From positions 55,756 to 119,755 of the forward strand of contig JAIYAT010000014.1 in NCBI GenBank assembly GCA_027488905.1: 64,000 nucleotides of DNA, given 5' to 3'. The notes below the pieces were generated by a model that saw nothing but the letters and a program-made list of their open reading frames with translations, was not told the DNA's origin and made no database searches. The position numbers and the translations under genes were made by a program. The first letter of the stretch is position 1. Each line of letters begins with the position of its first letter. Below, one piece after another: positions 55,706 to 63,888 of this stretch. Origin of the DNA: Bacteroidota bacterium (GTDB taxonomy: Bacteria > Bacteroidota > Bacteroidia > UKL13-3).

Positions 55706-55790
55706 TTGGTTCGAACCGACACTGGCTTTAATGCATTAGTAAATGAGCCCATGTTGTGAGGTTAAGTGTTTAGTTTTGGGTTGAACCGAT
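55706..55790. repeat. Degenerate intergenic repeat, copy 3
   Basis: Starts with TTTGGTTCGAACCGACACTG followed by GCTTTAATGCAT, matching the opening of copies 1 and 2; the rest is more diverged. It contains an exact GGTTCGAACC (55708-55717) and a close variant GGTTGAACC near 55780. It lies in the 244-nt gap before the DJ-1-like gene; I see no other feature in that gap. Confidence 0.45.
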
Positions 55791-55914
55791 TTAAGCTAGT
55801 GTAGTGAAAGATTTCATCTGAGGAGGTATGTTTGAAAAACTATATGAATTATTACCTTATAGGTTTAAAAGTTAGTCAAGATTTTATTCAACAAAAAAAC
55901 GAACAAAAACAGAA

Positions 55915-56619
55915 ATGGATATAGTAATTTATTTATACAACGGACTAACTGCACTAGATGCAATTGGACCTTATGAAATTTTAAGCCGACTTCCAAACGC
56001 CAATGTAAAATTTGTTGGGAAAGAAAAAAGCTTAATTGTTTCGGATACGCATTTTCTTAAACTTTTTGCGGAATACGACATAACTGAAATAGACCAAGCT
56101 GATATTTTGCTTATTCCCGGTTCAGTAGTTGGTTTTTTAAGAGAGTCAAAAGACCCGAATTTATTAGCTTGGATTAACAAAATTGACAAAACAACTACTT
56201 GGACGACTTCGGTTTGTTCTGGTTCAATAATTTTAGCAGCAGCAGGTTTATTAAAAGATAAAAAAGCAACTTCGCATTGGGGTGTAATCCATTTATTGAA
56301 GAATTATGGTTCAATTCCTTTGAAAGAAAGATATATTCAGGAAGGTAAAATTATTACCGCCCAAGGAGTGTCGGCAGGGATAGACATGAGTTTATATTTA
56401 GCAAGTAAAATTGTGGGTGAAGAAAATGCCAAGGCCTATCAATTATTTATAGAGTATGACCCGAAACCACCCTTTCATTCAGGAAACATAGATGAAGCTG
56501 ACCCGGAAACGATTGAGCTTGCTAAAAAAATCCTTCGTACAGAAGCAAGAAAAGATTTGACCATTTTTGACATCCTAAAAAATGCTCAAGCACTTCTAAA
56601 ACTCGAACGTGGAAAATAA
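55915..56619 (+). CDS. DJ-1/PfpI-family protein
   Basis: The 234-residue protein has a class I glutamine-amidotransferase-like fold with the nucleophile cysteine in T-T-S-V-C-S-G-S-I-I-L-A-A-A-G-L-L (about 92-108), followed by a histidine in A-T-S-H-W-G-V. The layout resembles GATase-like isonitrile hydratases and the sensor half of GlxA-type regulators, but no DNA-binding domain follows. Function not predictable beyond a possible hydratase. Confidence 0.85.
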   Translation: MDIVIYLYNGLTALDAIGPYEILSRLPNANVKFVGKEKSLIVSDTHFLKLFAEYDITEIDQADILLIPGSVVGFLRESKDPNLLAWINKIDKTTTWTTSVCSGSIILAAAGLLKDKKATSHWGVIHLLKNYGSIPLKERYIQEGKIITAQGVSAGIDMSLYLASKIVGEENAKAYQLFIEYDPKPPFHSGNIDEADPETIELAKKILRTEARKDLTIFDILKNAQALLKLERGK

Positions 56620-56700
56620 AAACCAAGCAACCCAAATTCTTAGAAAAAACCATTATTGGGTTAAAGAACTTAACCTATACTCAAAAAATAAACAGACAAT

Positions 56701-56766
56701 ATGCAAACATCAAACCATACCATTTTAATTACAGGCGACGCAACAGGTATCGGACTTGCTTTGTAA
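56701..56766 (+). pseudogene. Remnant of a short-chain dehydrogenase start
   Basis: A 21-residue frame (M-Q-T-S-N-H-T-I-L-I-T-G-D-A-T-G-I-G-L-A-L) matches the first strand and the T-G-x-x-x-G-I-G cofactor loop of an SDR and then stops at TAA. No continuation is visible in any frame. The whole gap 56620-57013 (394 nt) holds this remnant and otherwise nothing I can name, consistent with a deleted gene. Confidence 0.6.
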
Positions 56767-57013
56767 CTTGCGTTTTAGACATTTGAAATCCTTAACGGAA
56801 AAGTAAAGCGATAAAAGAAAAAGTATTAAGTGATAATGGAGATTCGAAAGTTTTGTGAGGGAAGGAAGCACTTCGTAAAAATGTTAGAAATCAGCCATTT
56901 TTAGATTGCTCAAGGTTCAACTTATGTTATTTAATGATAACCTTTTAGGATTTGAGTTCATTAATCCTTATCATCTCATATAAATTTGCAACACTATTTA
57001 ACTAAAAAAAAAT

Positions 57014-57880
57014 ATGAATTTATCAGGTAAAACAGCAATCGTAACAGGTTCAAACACGGGCATTGGATATGAAACCGCCTTGGACTTGTATAAAAAAGGA
57101 GCAAAAGTTTATGTTGCTTGTCGTGATCAAGAAAAAGCACTCAACGCTATCGAAAGAATGAAGGCTGATGGTGGAACAGGCGAATTGGTTTATGAACACT
57201 TGGATTTGGCAAGTTTGAGTTCTGTGAAAGCTTTTGCTGATAAGGTGATAATGGCTGAACCAAAACTCGATTTGTTGATTAACAACGCAGGGATTATGAT
57301 TCCACCACCCTCAAAAACTGAGGATGGTTTTGAAATTCAATTCGGCGTAAACTTTGTTGGTCATTTTGCACTAACAGGTCACTTATTTAATTTATTGGAA
57401 GCCACAAAAGGTTCAAGAGTAGTAAGCTTAAGCAGTATTGCTCATAGAGGGGCAACAATTGATTTTGACAATTTCCATTTAGAAAAAGAATATAAAAATT
57501 GGAGAGAATATGGACAAAGCAAATTGGCTGACATAATTTTTGCACTTGAATTTGAAAAAAGACTTAGAAAAAATGGTAACCAAGTTATTTCTTTAGCTGC
57601 TCATCCAGGTTTTAGCGAAACGGATTTACAAAAATACATGGACAAGGATATGCTTGCCTCACTCGAACTAATGACGGCTAAAGAAGGGGCTCAACCAACC
57701 CTTGCCGCTTGTTTGCGTGAAGATGCAACAGGTGGACAATATTGGGGGCCAGATGGGCATAATGAACAAAAAGGAAAACCAGCTTTAGCAAAAATTGATG
57801 CAGCGGCTTTAGACGAAACCTTAAATGCTAAATTATGGGATTGGGCTAAAGAAACAACGAAAGTGAATTTTCCTTTCTGA
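57014..57880 (+). CDS. Short-chain dehydrogenase/reductase
   Basis: The 288-residue NAD(P)-dependent enzyme has the cofactor loop T-G-S-N-T-G-I-G-Y-E (about 11-20), D-L-A-S-L near 65, N-N-A-G-I-M (about 90-95) and the catalytic S-S-I-A-H (about 141-145) with Y-G-Q-S-K (about 168-172). The closest family shape is the retinol-dehydrogenase-like group. Substrate unknown. Intact, unlike the remnant SDR directly upstream. Confidence 0.9.
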   Translation: MNLSGKTAIVTGSNTGIGYETALDLYKKGAKVYVACRDQEKALNAIERMKADGGTGELVYEHLDLASLSSVKAFADKVIMAEPKLDLLINNAGIMIPPPSKTEDGFEIQFGVNFVGHFALTGHLFNLLEATKGSRVVSLSSIAHRGATIDFDNFHLEKEYKNWREYGQSKLADIIFALEFEKRLRKNGNQVISLAAHPGFSETDLQKYMDKDMLASLELMTAKEGAQPTLAACLREDATGGQYWGPDGHNEQKGKPALAKIDAAALDETLNAKLWDWAKETTKVNFPF

Positions 57881-57926
57881 CAGCTTATTGACGCGAACCT
57901 TTAGATTAGTTTCCAATTAACCAAAA

Positions 57927-59357
57927 ATGAAAATAAATCTAATTCTAGGTATTTTTATTGGCCTTATCAAGGCAGCTTTTGCTCAGGAAGGAAACCTTAT
58001 CCTTACGCCTAGCTTAGCTAAGTATTCACCCTCATATAAGCAATTAAAAGAATACCAAGGCCTTTATGAATACCTTAACCAAGGTACCTTAAAGGTTGCT
58101 GTTTCGCCAAGAGACACAAGCATTATGGTTATCATCAATGAAAGTAGGTATAAACTAACTCCTATAGCAAAGGACATGTTTCTTGACATGACCAAAGATT
58201 CAATTGAGATAGTTAGAAACAAACAAAATAAAATAGTTGGCTATCGCACCAAGCAAGGCAATTTCAAATTATTGAACGCAAAATTGAAATTCCCAAACGA
58301 GATGTGGTACCCTAAACTGAATATTCCTAAAGACTATAAATACACTTACCAGCAGCCAATTAAGGATAAGGATGGTTTAGCAGTAGGAAGTTTGGATAAT
58401 ACGGGATTAGATACCGCTTTGTTAAGTGAAATGGTTACTAAAATTGTAGATGGCACCTATCCCGATGTCCATAGCATTTTGATTCTCAAAGATGGGAAAT
58501 TGGTTTTTGAAGAATACTTTTACGAACACCATAAAAACAAATTGCATGAGCTACGTTCAGCCACCAAAAGTTTTGTTTCAGCGCTTACAGGCATTGCGAT
58601 TGAGAAAGGATATATTAAAAGTAAGGATGAAAAAGTGCTTCCCTATTTTTCTGAATACACCTTTAAAAATAATTTAGAAGAGAAAAAGAAAATCACGATA
58701 GAAAATCTCTTAACCAACCAAAGTGGACTTGATTGTGATGTTTACAATTCCAAAGCTATAGGAAACGAATCTACAATGGCTTATGAACAAGATTGGATAC
58801 AATATTCTCTCGACTTACCAATGAAAGATAGTGCAGGTGGTATAGGACAATATTGTTCGAGTAATCCAATTATTTTAGGTAGAATAATTGAAATTGCTAC
58901 AAAAATGACCTTGCCAGAATTTGCCCAACAAACCCTATTTAAAGACCTTGGAATAAGAAACTTTGAATGGCATTTTAAACCTGATCCTTCGAGTGGAGAA
59001 ACGTTTTGTCAATTGAATTTAAGGTCGAGAGACATGGCCAAATTTGGGCTATTGTATTTAGATAAAGGTATCTGGAACGGCAAACAGGTGATAACAAAAG
59101 ATTGGGTTGAACAATCATTAGAAAAACATGCTGTGGTAGCCGGACTTGATTATGGCTACTTATGGTGGACAAAGTATTTAGATGCCAACGGAATGAGATA
59201 TTATGGAAAATTAGCACAAGGAAACGGTGGCCAAAAAATTTATATTTTCCAAGAATTAAATTTAGTAACCATAATCACGGCAGGACATTACAATATGCAA
59301 TCCTCGAGTAATGAACTCAATGCAAAGTATATCTTACCTGCGTTTAATAAAAAATAA
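57927..59357 (+). CDS. Serine hydrolase of the class C beta-lactamase type
   Basis: The 476-residue protein has a signal peptide (M-K-I-N-L-I-L-G-I-F-I-G-L-I-K-A-A-F-A-Q), an N-terminal extension (about 20-160) and a beta-lactamase-related domain with the nucleophile motif S-A-T-K in L-R-S-A-T-K-S-F-V-S-A-L-T-G (about 214-227). The second motif region reads Y-C-S-S-N-P instead of the usual Y-x-N, and a G-G-Q-K near 440 would be the third. These enzymes act on ester or amide bonds of varied substrates; beta-lactam resistance should not be assumed. Confidence 0.85.
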   Translation: MKINLILGIFIGLIKAAFAQEGNLILTPSLAKYSPSYKQLKEYQGLYEYLNQGTLKVAVSPRDTSIMVIINESRYKLTPIAKDMFLDMTKDSIEIVRNKQNKIVGYRTKQGNFKLLNAKLKFPNEMWYPKLNIPKDYKYTYQQPIKDKDGLAVGSLDNTGLDTALLSEMVTKIVDGTYPDVHSILILKDGKLVFEEYFYEHHKNKLHELRSATKSFVSALTGIAIEKGYIKSKDEKVLPYFSEYTFKNNLEEKKKITIENLLTNQSGLDCDVYNSKAIGNESTMAYEQDWIQYSLDLPMKDSAGGIGQYCSSNPIILGRIIEIATKMTLPEFAQQTLFKDLGIRNFEWHFKPDPSSGETFCQLNLRSRDMAKFGLLYLDKGIWNGKQVITKDWVEQSLEKHAVVAGLDYGYLWWTKYLDANGMRYYGKLAQGNGGQKIYIFQELNLVTIITAGHYNMQSSSNELNAKYILPAFNKK

Positions 59358-59466
59358 CATACCATACGAAAGATAACAAACCAATAAAATCAGTTTGTAA
59401 ATTTCGCTACTGAGAAGTTTTTTAAATGTTCAATTATTTAATGTTTTTTAAATCCAATTCTAAACC

Positions 59467-60036
59467 ATGAATGAACTTGAAAAATATATTCAGACTTACT
59501 TTGGCGTTGACAAAGACGACTTAACCAAAATAAGTTCCTTCTTTTACCCCATAACTTTGAAAAAGGGAGATTATTTTCTAAAAAAAGGAATGTACGCAGA
59601 CAGACTTGGTTTCGTTCAGTCGGGCATTTTACGTGAGTTTGTTTTTGTTGAAGATAGAGAAGTAACCAAATGGATTTCTACCAAAGGGTATTTTGTGGTT
59701 GACTTATCAAGTTTTGTATTTCAACAAACGGCTCGGTGGAATATTCAAGCCCTTACAGACTGCGAACTTTATGTGATTGACCGCAAAGACTACCAGAAAA
59801 TTGGGCAAGTAATACCGCGTTGGACAGAACTTGAGAAACTATTCATTGCAAAGTGCTTTACAGTCTTAGAGGATAGAGTTTTGCAACATCTTTCAATGAC
59901 TGCAGAAGAAAGATATCTCCAACTTTTCAATTTCAATAGAGAATTGTTTAACCTAGTGCCTTTGCAATATTTAGCATCCATGCTTGGCATGACTCCAGAA
60001 ACCTTAAGCAGGTTAAGAAAAAAAATGGTTAACTAA
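59467..60036 (+). CDS. Crp/Fnr-family transcriptional regulator
   Basis: The 189-residue protein has the sensor barrel (about 20-120, K-K-G-D-Y-F-L-K-K-G-M-Y-A-D at its start) and a short wing with recognition helix M-L-G-M-T-P-E-T-L-S-R-L-R-K-K-M at the C-terminus. It is of the same subtype as the regulator at 53950. It is followed by an inverted repeat and then the SRPBCC gene, its likely target. Confidence 0.88.
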   Translation: MNELEKYIQTYFGVDKDDLTKISSFFYPITLKKGDYFLKKGMYADRLGFVQSGILREFVFVEDREVTKWISTKGYFVVDLSSFVFQQTARWNIQALTDCELYVIDRKDYQKIGQVIPRWTELEKLFIAKCFTVLEDRVLQHLSMTAEERYLQLFNFNRELFNLVPLQYLASMLGMTPETLSRLRKKMVN

Positions 60037-60039
60037 ACT

Positions 60040-60057
60040 TCTTGATTTTTGTCAAGA
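60040..60057. promoter_or_regulatory. Candidate Crp/Fnr box
   Basis: TCTTGA and TCAAGA arms are separated by six bases, giving a core TTGAT-N4-GTCAA, close to the Fnr-type operator. It begins 4 nt after the regulator stop codon and lies about 52 nt upstream of the SRPBCC start; an ACCTTTG element at 60079-60085 could be the minus-7 region. Confidence 0.6.
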
Positions 60058-60109
60058 GCAAGCCTTGGTTTTGTATAGACCTTTGTATCGTAAATTAAAA
60101 CAAACGACA

Positions 60110-60622
60110 ATGTTTACAAAATCAATTTTTTTAACCACAATAAGCTTAACTATTTCTTTAGGTTCAATTGCACAACACAATTCAACAATGAAAAACATTA
60201 ACCAAAACGCACCTGTAAAGTGCAGTAAGACCATTACCATCAATGCTAGTTCTGAAAAAGTTTGGGCAATTATGACCAACATTGACAATTGGGCAACTTG
60301 GCAAAAAGACATCAGTAATCCAAAACTAAATGGCGCACTAAAACCTGAAACTACTTTTGATTGGAAAACTGGCGGGGCAAAAATCCACTCTACCTTGCAT
60401 ACCGTTGAACCTAATGCATACTTTGGTTGGACAGGCAAGACTTTTGGAATGTATGCCATTCATAACTGGACTCTAACAGAAACCAATGGACAAACTACGA
60501 TTACAGTGGATGAAAGCATGGAAGGATTTTTAACAAAACTCTTTAAGAAGTCATTCAACAAAAACTTAGAAAAGGGTATGCAAAATTGGCTTGATTTATT
60601 GAAACAAGCTTGTGAGCAGTAA
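60110..60622 (+). CDS. SRPBCC-family protein with signal peptide
   Basis: The 170-residue protein from the ATG at 60110 has a signal peptide (M-F-T-K-S-I-F-L-T-T-I-S-L-T-I-S-L-G-S-I) and a START-like ligand-binding fold: I-T-I-N-A-S-S-E-K-V-W-A-I-M-T-N-I-D-N-W (about 41-60) and the C-terminal helix M-Q-N-W-L-D-L-L-K. Such folds bind hydrophobic ligands. A TTG-type start further upstream (60065) is possible but would hide the signal peptide. Confidence 0.8.
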   Translation: MFTKSIFLTTISLTISLGSIAQHNSTMKNINQNAPVKCSKTITINASSEKVWAIMTNIDNWATWQKDISNPKLNGALKPETTFDWKTGGAKIHSTLHTVEPNAYFGWTGKTFGMYAIHNWTLTETNGQTTITVDESMEGFLTKLFKKSFNKNLEKGMQNWLDLLKQACEQ

Positions 60623-60745
60623 CTTAATTAAATCAAAGGGAAAGCTATTTAAGGGAATAGAAAAATATTTGCTGTTAAGGTGATAACACTGTGTATTTAA
60701 AAAGGATAATTATCTTCTTGTACAATCCTTCCCTTTCCATTAAAA

Positions 60746-61291
60746 CTAAATTTTGTTGATCCTAAAAACATTTACAAGCTCACCGTGGCTTGTAGTTGTT
60801 TTGTCTAGTATCATTCCGTTATTAAGGGCAACTTTTATAGATGCAATATTTTGAGGAACAATAACCGATATAAGTGAATTGGAATAATTATTTTCAAACG
60901 CAATTTCCTTGCATTTTTTTGCTGCTTCAAGTGCAAACCCTTTTCCTCTATGCGCAGGCATAAGTGAATAACCAATTTCTAATTCTTGCTTATCATCAAT
61001 GGTTTGAACCAACAAACCACATTGACCAACCATTGTACCTGTTTGCTTATCAATTAAAGCATTCATACCCCCTAGTCCATTTTCATAGCGATCAAATACT
61101 CTTTTAAACCACATTTTACATCTTTCTACTGGATCCTCAACCTTGAGTTGTTCCTGAGAAAAAATGTATTTCAAAGAATCAGGATATTCACAGAATGCTA
61201 CCCAAGTGTCAAAATCATGTTCAGTAATTCTTCTAAAAAATAATCGTTCCGATTCCTTACCTTCTAAGGAGTATTGATAGGATGTTTTCAA
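60746..61291 (-). CDS. GNAT-family N-acetyltransferase
   Basis: The 181-residue protein resembles RimJ/RimL-type acetyltransferases: E-L-E-I-G-Y-S-L-M-P-A-H-R-G-K-G-F-A-L-E-A (about 107-127) holds the acetyl-CoA loop R-G-K-G-F-A, and N-I-A-S-I-K-V-A-L-N-N-G-M follows. The gene is the only minus-strand gene between 45.3 kb and the rRNA terminator. The target is unknown. Confidence 0.88.
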   Translation of the reverse strand: MKTSYQYSLEGKESERLFFRRITEHDFDTWVAFCEYPDSLKYIFSQEQLKVEDPVERCKMWFKRVFDRYENGLGGMNALIDKQTGTMVGQCGLLVQTIDDKQELEIGYSLMPAHRGKGFALEAAKKCKEIAFENNYSNSLISVIVPQNIASIKVALNNGMILDKTTTSHGELVNVFRINKI

Positions 61292-61442
61292 TTTTGGTTA
61301 GTAATTATGGTTGGTTCAATTCTAATAATTGTACTTTGCTATTTCAATGGTTAACTTACTAAAAATTATTAGCATTTATTAAAATAATAGTATCTTTAAA
61401 TAATTAATTAGACTTAGTAAACTGCTCAACGCATTGATAAAA

Positions 61443-62021
61443 ATGTATGATCAAATACTCAAAAGGCTTTCTCAATTTGTAACGCTTGACCCAACCGAGC
61501 AGGAATATTTTGTAACTAAATTACAACTTAAGGAATGCCATAAGAGGGAATTAATCTTGCAAGAAGGACAGATTTGTAATTTTGCCTATTTTATCAACAG
61601 TGGTTGTCTACGTTATTATTACAATGTAGATGGACAAGAAAATACGGCCCAATTTTTTTTTGAAAATGGTTGGTACACCGACTATGAAAGTTTCTTGACT
61701 GGAAAACCTACGCAACAAAACATTGAAACAATGGAATAAACACAGCTTCTATTGTTATCCTCAAAAGACTTACAACAATTATACATTGACATTCCCAAGT
61801 TTGAGCGTTTTGGACGTTTAATGGCTGAAAATGCTTTTTTAGGTATTCGCCGACGTAATGAAATGCTTGAAAATCAAACAGCCGAAGAACGTTATCTAAA
61901 CCTAATGAAGGATAGACCCAAAGTGTTTGAAAGAATTCCCCAACATTATATAGCATCCTATTTGGGCATTAAGCCACCCTCATTAAGTAGGATCAGAAAA
62001 AGAATATTTAACAAAAAGTGA
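61443..62021 (+). pseudogene. Crp/Fnr-family regulator broken by one in-frame stop
   Basis: The frame from the ATG at 61443 reads a normal Crp/Fnr sensor barrel up to I-E-T-M-E, then meets TAA at 61737-61739. The same frame continues without a shift as T-Q-L-L-L-L-S-S-K-D-L and goes on to the recognition helix Y-L-G-I-K-P-P-S-L-S-R-I-R. The only interruption is one codon where family members usually have lysine, and AAA to TAA needs a single base change. The coding sequence on both sides looks undamaged, so the break is recent, or the codon is a sequencing error. Confidence 0.8.
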
Positions 62022-62035
62022 TTTCTTAACTTGGG

Positions 62036-62045
62036 TGAACGTTCA
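62036..62045. promoter_or_regulatory. Candidate operator after the broken Crp/Fnr gene
   Basis: TGAACGTTCA is a perfect 10-bp palindrome 14 nt after the regulator gene, with CTTG and CAAG a little further out. A minus-7-like ACCTTTG lies at 62063-62069 and the next gene starts at 62108. The spacing repeats that of the other two regulator-box-target units, but the sequence differs. Confidence 0.4.
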
Positions 62046-62107
62046 AGGAAAATATCCCATGCACCTTTGTAAGGTAAAAATTAACAACCTTTTAAACCTT
62101 ACAAAAA

Positions 62108-62752
62108 ATGAAAAAAGTAATCCTAATGCTTGCAGTGATTACCTGCCTAGCCTCGCAATTTGTGGTCGCTCAAAATACTACGCCTCAAATTAGAACCAAC
62201 AACATTTATGGTGAAATTGGATTTGGAACTGGCAAGACAATAATTGCTAACGAAACAAAATCGCATTTGAAAGCAGCATTAGGTGGATCATTTGACCCTG
62301 TTTTTGCTGGTAATCTTTCTACTGCTTTTTATTATGCACCATTAAATTGGAAAGGTTTGGGAATAGGCACTCGCTTAATGTGGTCTGGCGGCCCTGGAGC
62401 TGTTGACGAAAATGGAGATGATTATTTCTTTAATTATTACAATTTCTCTGCTTCAGCTAAATATTACGCGCTAAGTCAGACTTTCAACAAAGGTCTATAT
62501 CTGAGATTTTCCTTAGGAACTGGGCAGCTTACTACAAAGAGGGCCAATGATACATCCAACTCTTACACACATCAATTTGCAATTGGAAACACAATTACAG
62601 GAAATATTGGTTACTCATTTCCAATTGGAAAAAGTGCAGTGAGCTTAGAAGGACATTTTGAAACATCTTCACGCAGTGGAACTATCAATGGACTTGGTGA
62701 CAAGAACCTAAGAAGTGGGCAAATTGGCGCTAACCTTGTTATATCATTCTAA
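62108..62752 (+). CDS. Outer-membrane beta-barrel protein of unknown function
   Basis: The 214-residue protein has a signal peptide (MKKVILMLAVITCLASQFVVAQ) and alternating strands rich in glycine and aromatic residues (I-Y-G-E-I-G-F-G-T-G-K-T, F-S-A-S-A-K-Y-Y-A-L), ending with G-Q-I-G-A-N-L-V-I-S-F, the C-terminal phenylalanine usual for outer-membrane barrels. It is the likely target of the broken Crp/Fnr gene, which lies directly upstream. Confidence 0.75.
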   Translation: MKKVILMLAVITCLASQFVVAQNTTPQIRTNNIYGEIGFGTGKTIIANETKSHLKAALGGSFDPVFAGNLSTAFYYAPLNWKGLGIGTRLMWSGGPGAVDENGDDYFFNYYNFSASAKYYALSQTFNKGLYLRFSLGTGQLTTKRANDTSNSYTHQFAIGNTITGNIGYSFPIGKSAVSLEGHFETSSRSGTINGLGDKNLRSGQIGANLVISF

Positions 62753-62766
62753 AAATTCACCTCACA

Positions 62767-63705
62767 ATGAAAAGCCAAATTCATACTGTTCTTGGTGCTT
62801 CTGGTGCAACAGGACAGGCCGTAATAAAGGAATTACAAAATAGGAACTTACCTTGTAATGCAGTAGAGCGAAGTAAAAAAGTGGAAGGTGTTGAAACCTT
62901 AAAAGCCGATTTGCTTAACAAAAATGAGGCAATTAAGGCAATCCAAAACTCTGCTTATGTTTATTTGTGTGTAGGGCTACCCTATCAATCAAAAGTTTGG
63001 AAAAGAGACTGGCCTATTTTAATGGAAAATGTTATTACAGCTTGTGAAAAAGCAAATGCAAAACTCATTTTTTTTGACAATGTGTATATGTATGGCCCTG
63101 AACCTTTGGAATTGCCGTTTAATGAAGAGCATCAGCAAAACCCTAACACAAAAAAAGGTTTGGCAAGAAAACAAACAGCCGATTTGTTAATTAAAGCAAT
63201 AGCCGAAAAAAGAGTTAACGCGGTGATAGGAAGGTCTGCAGATTTCTATGGAGAATTTGCAGTAAACAGTCCTTTTTACATTTCATTTCTTGAAAACATG
63301 CTTAAAGGTAAAGCCCCACAAGTTTTAGGAAGAAAAGGTGTTACCCATTCATTTGCATACAGTGGCGACAATGGCAGAGCTTTGGTGGAGTTGGCTTTGG
63401 AGGATAGCACCTATGGCCAAGTTTGGCATTTGCCAGTAGGAAGGCCTATAACCTTTGACATGGTAAATATTATGCTCAATGCTGAATTGGGTACAACTTA
63501 TAAGTTAACATATATTCCAAAAATGATGCGTAAAATACTTTCCATTTTCATTCCACCCATTAGAGAGGTAGAAGAAATGTTGTATCAATTTGAAAACCCT
63601 TACGAAATGAATTTTGACAAGTTCAAAAAACAATTTCCAAACTTTAAAGTGACTCCATATCAAGAGGGGTTAAATAAGATGGTTAAATCCTTTAAACAAA
63701 ACTAG
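62767..63705 (+). CDS. NAD(P)-dependent epimerase/NmrA-like reductase
   Basis: The 312-residue protein is an extended short-chain dehydrogenase fold with the dinucleotide loop V-L-G-A-S-G-A-T-G-Q-A-V (about 8-19), a Y-M-Y-G-P-E motif near 108-113 and conserved-looking R-K-Q-T-A-D-L-L. The usual Y-x-x-x-K catalytic pair is not clear, which is more in line with atypical SDRs than with true sugar epimerases. It follows the beta-barrel gene after 14 nt, so the two may be one transcript. Confidence 0.8.
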   Translation: MKSQIHTVLGASGATGQAVIKELQNRNLPCNAVERSKKVEGVETLKADLLNKNEAIKAIQNSAYVYLCVGLPYQSKVWKRDWPILMENVITACEKANAKLIFFDNVYMYGPEPLELPFNEEHQQNPNTKKGLARKQTADLLIKAIAEKRVNAVIGRSADFYGEFAVNSPFYISFLENMLKGKAPQVLGRKGVTHSFAYSGDNGRALVELALEDSTYGQVWHLPVGRPITFDMVNIMLNAELGTTYKLTYIPKMMRKILSIFIPPIREVEEMLYQFENPYEMNFDKFKKQFPNFKVTPYQEGLNKMVKSFKQN

Positions 63706-63854
63706 TCGTTAAATTGGTTGGCTTAAGAAGAATAATAAATAATTGTCAGATTGGTTAGGTTCGAACCAAAGTAAACACCGATGCCATTTTGTTTAATATT
63801 ATCTAATTAAAATCTTACCAATTCTCTTACTCTTACTCTTTCTCTTTCTGCCGG

Positions 63855-63875
63855 CCCTTTGAGCTTGTCGAAGGG
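63855..63875. repeat. REP-like short palindrome
   Basis: CCCTTTGAGC and the following TTGTCGAAGGG can form an imperfect stem of about eight pairs (CCCTT.GA with TC.AAGGG). Sequences of the CTTCGACAAGCTCA type recur between genes in many bacterial genomes. A run of eight G (63873-63880) begins inside its right arm. Confidence 0.4.
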
Positions 63876-63888
63876 GGGGGTGCAAAAA

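Larger units (their letters stand above)
4003..63767. repeat. Dispersed near-palindrome GGTTYRAACC, 20 copies
   Basis: I found exact copies of GGTT(CA, TG or CG)AACC starting at 4003, 4628, 7662, 12898, 13213, 13556, 19761, 28614, 28854, 33946, 35767, 35921, 37804, 39352, 42183, 42330, 45296, 55708, 61001 and 63758. The base before is C, T or A and the base after is G, A or T, then usually A. Fifteen or more lie within genes, on both strands and in different reading frames. Centres divide into about eight CA, seven TG and five CG; I saw none with TA. One-mismatch versions are also common (8942, 12307, 18725, 23489, 44929, 47023). The list was made by eye and may miss a few. Confidence 0.8.

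Noticed and set aside
57927..59357. A beta-lactam resistance gene
   Set aside because: The protein shares the serine-hydrolase fold, but the second motif is atypical and there is a long N-terminal extension; esterase or peptidase activity is as likely.
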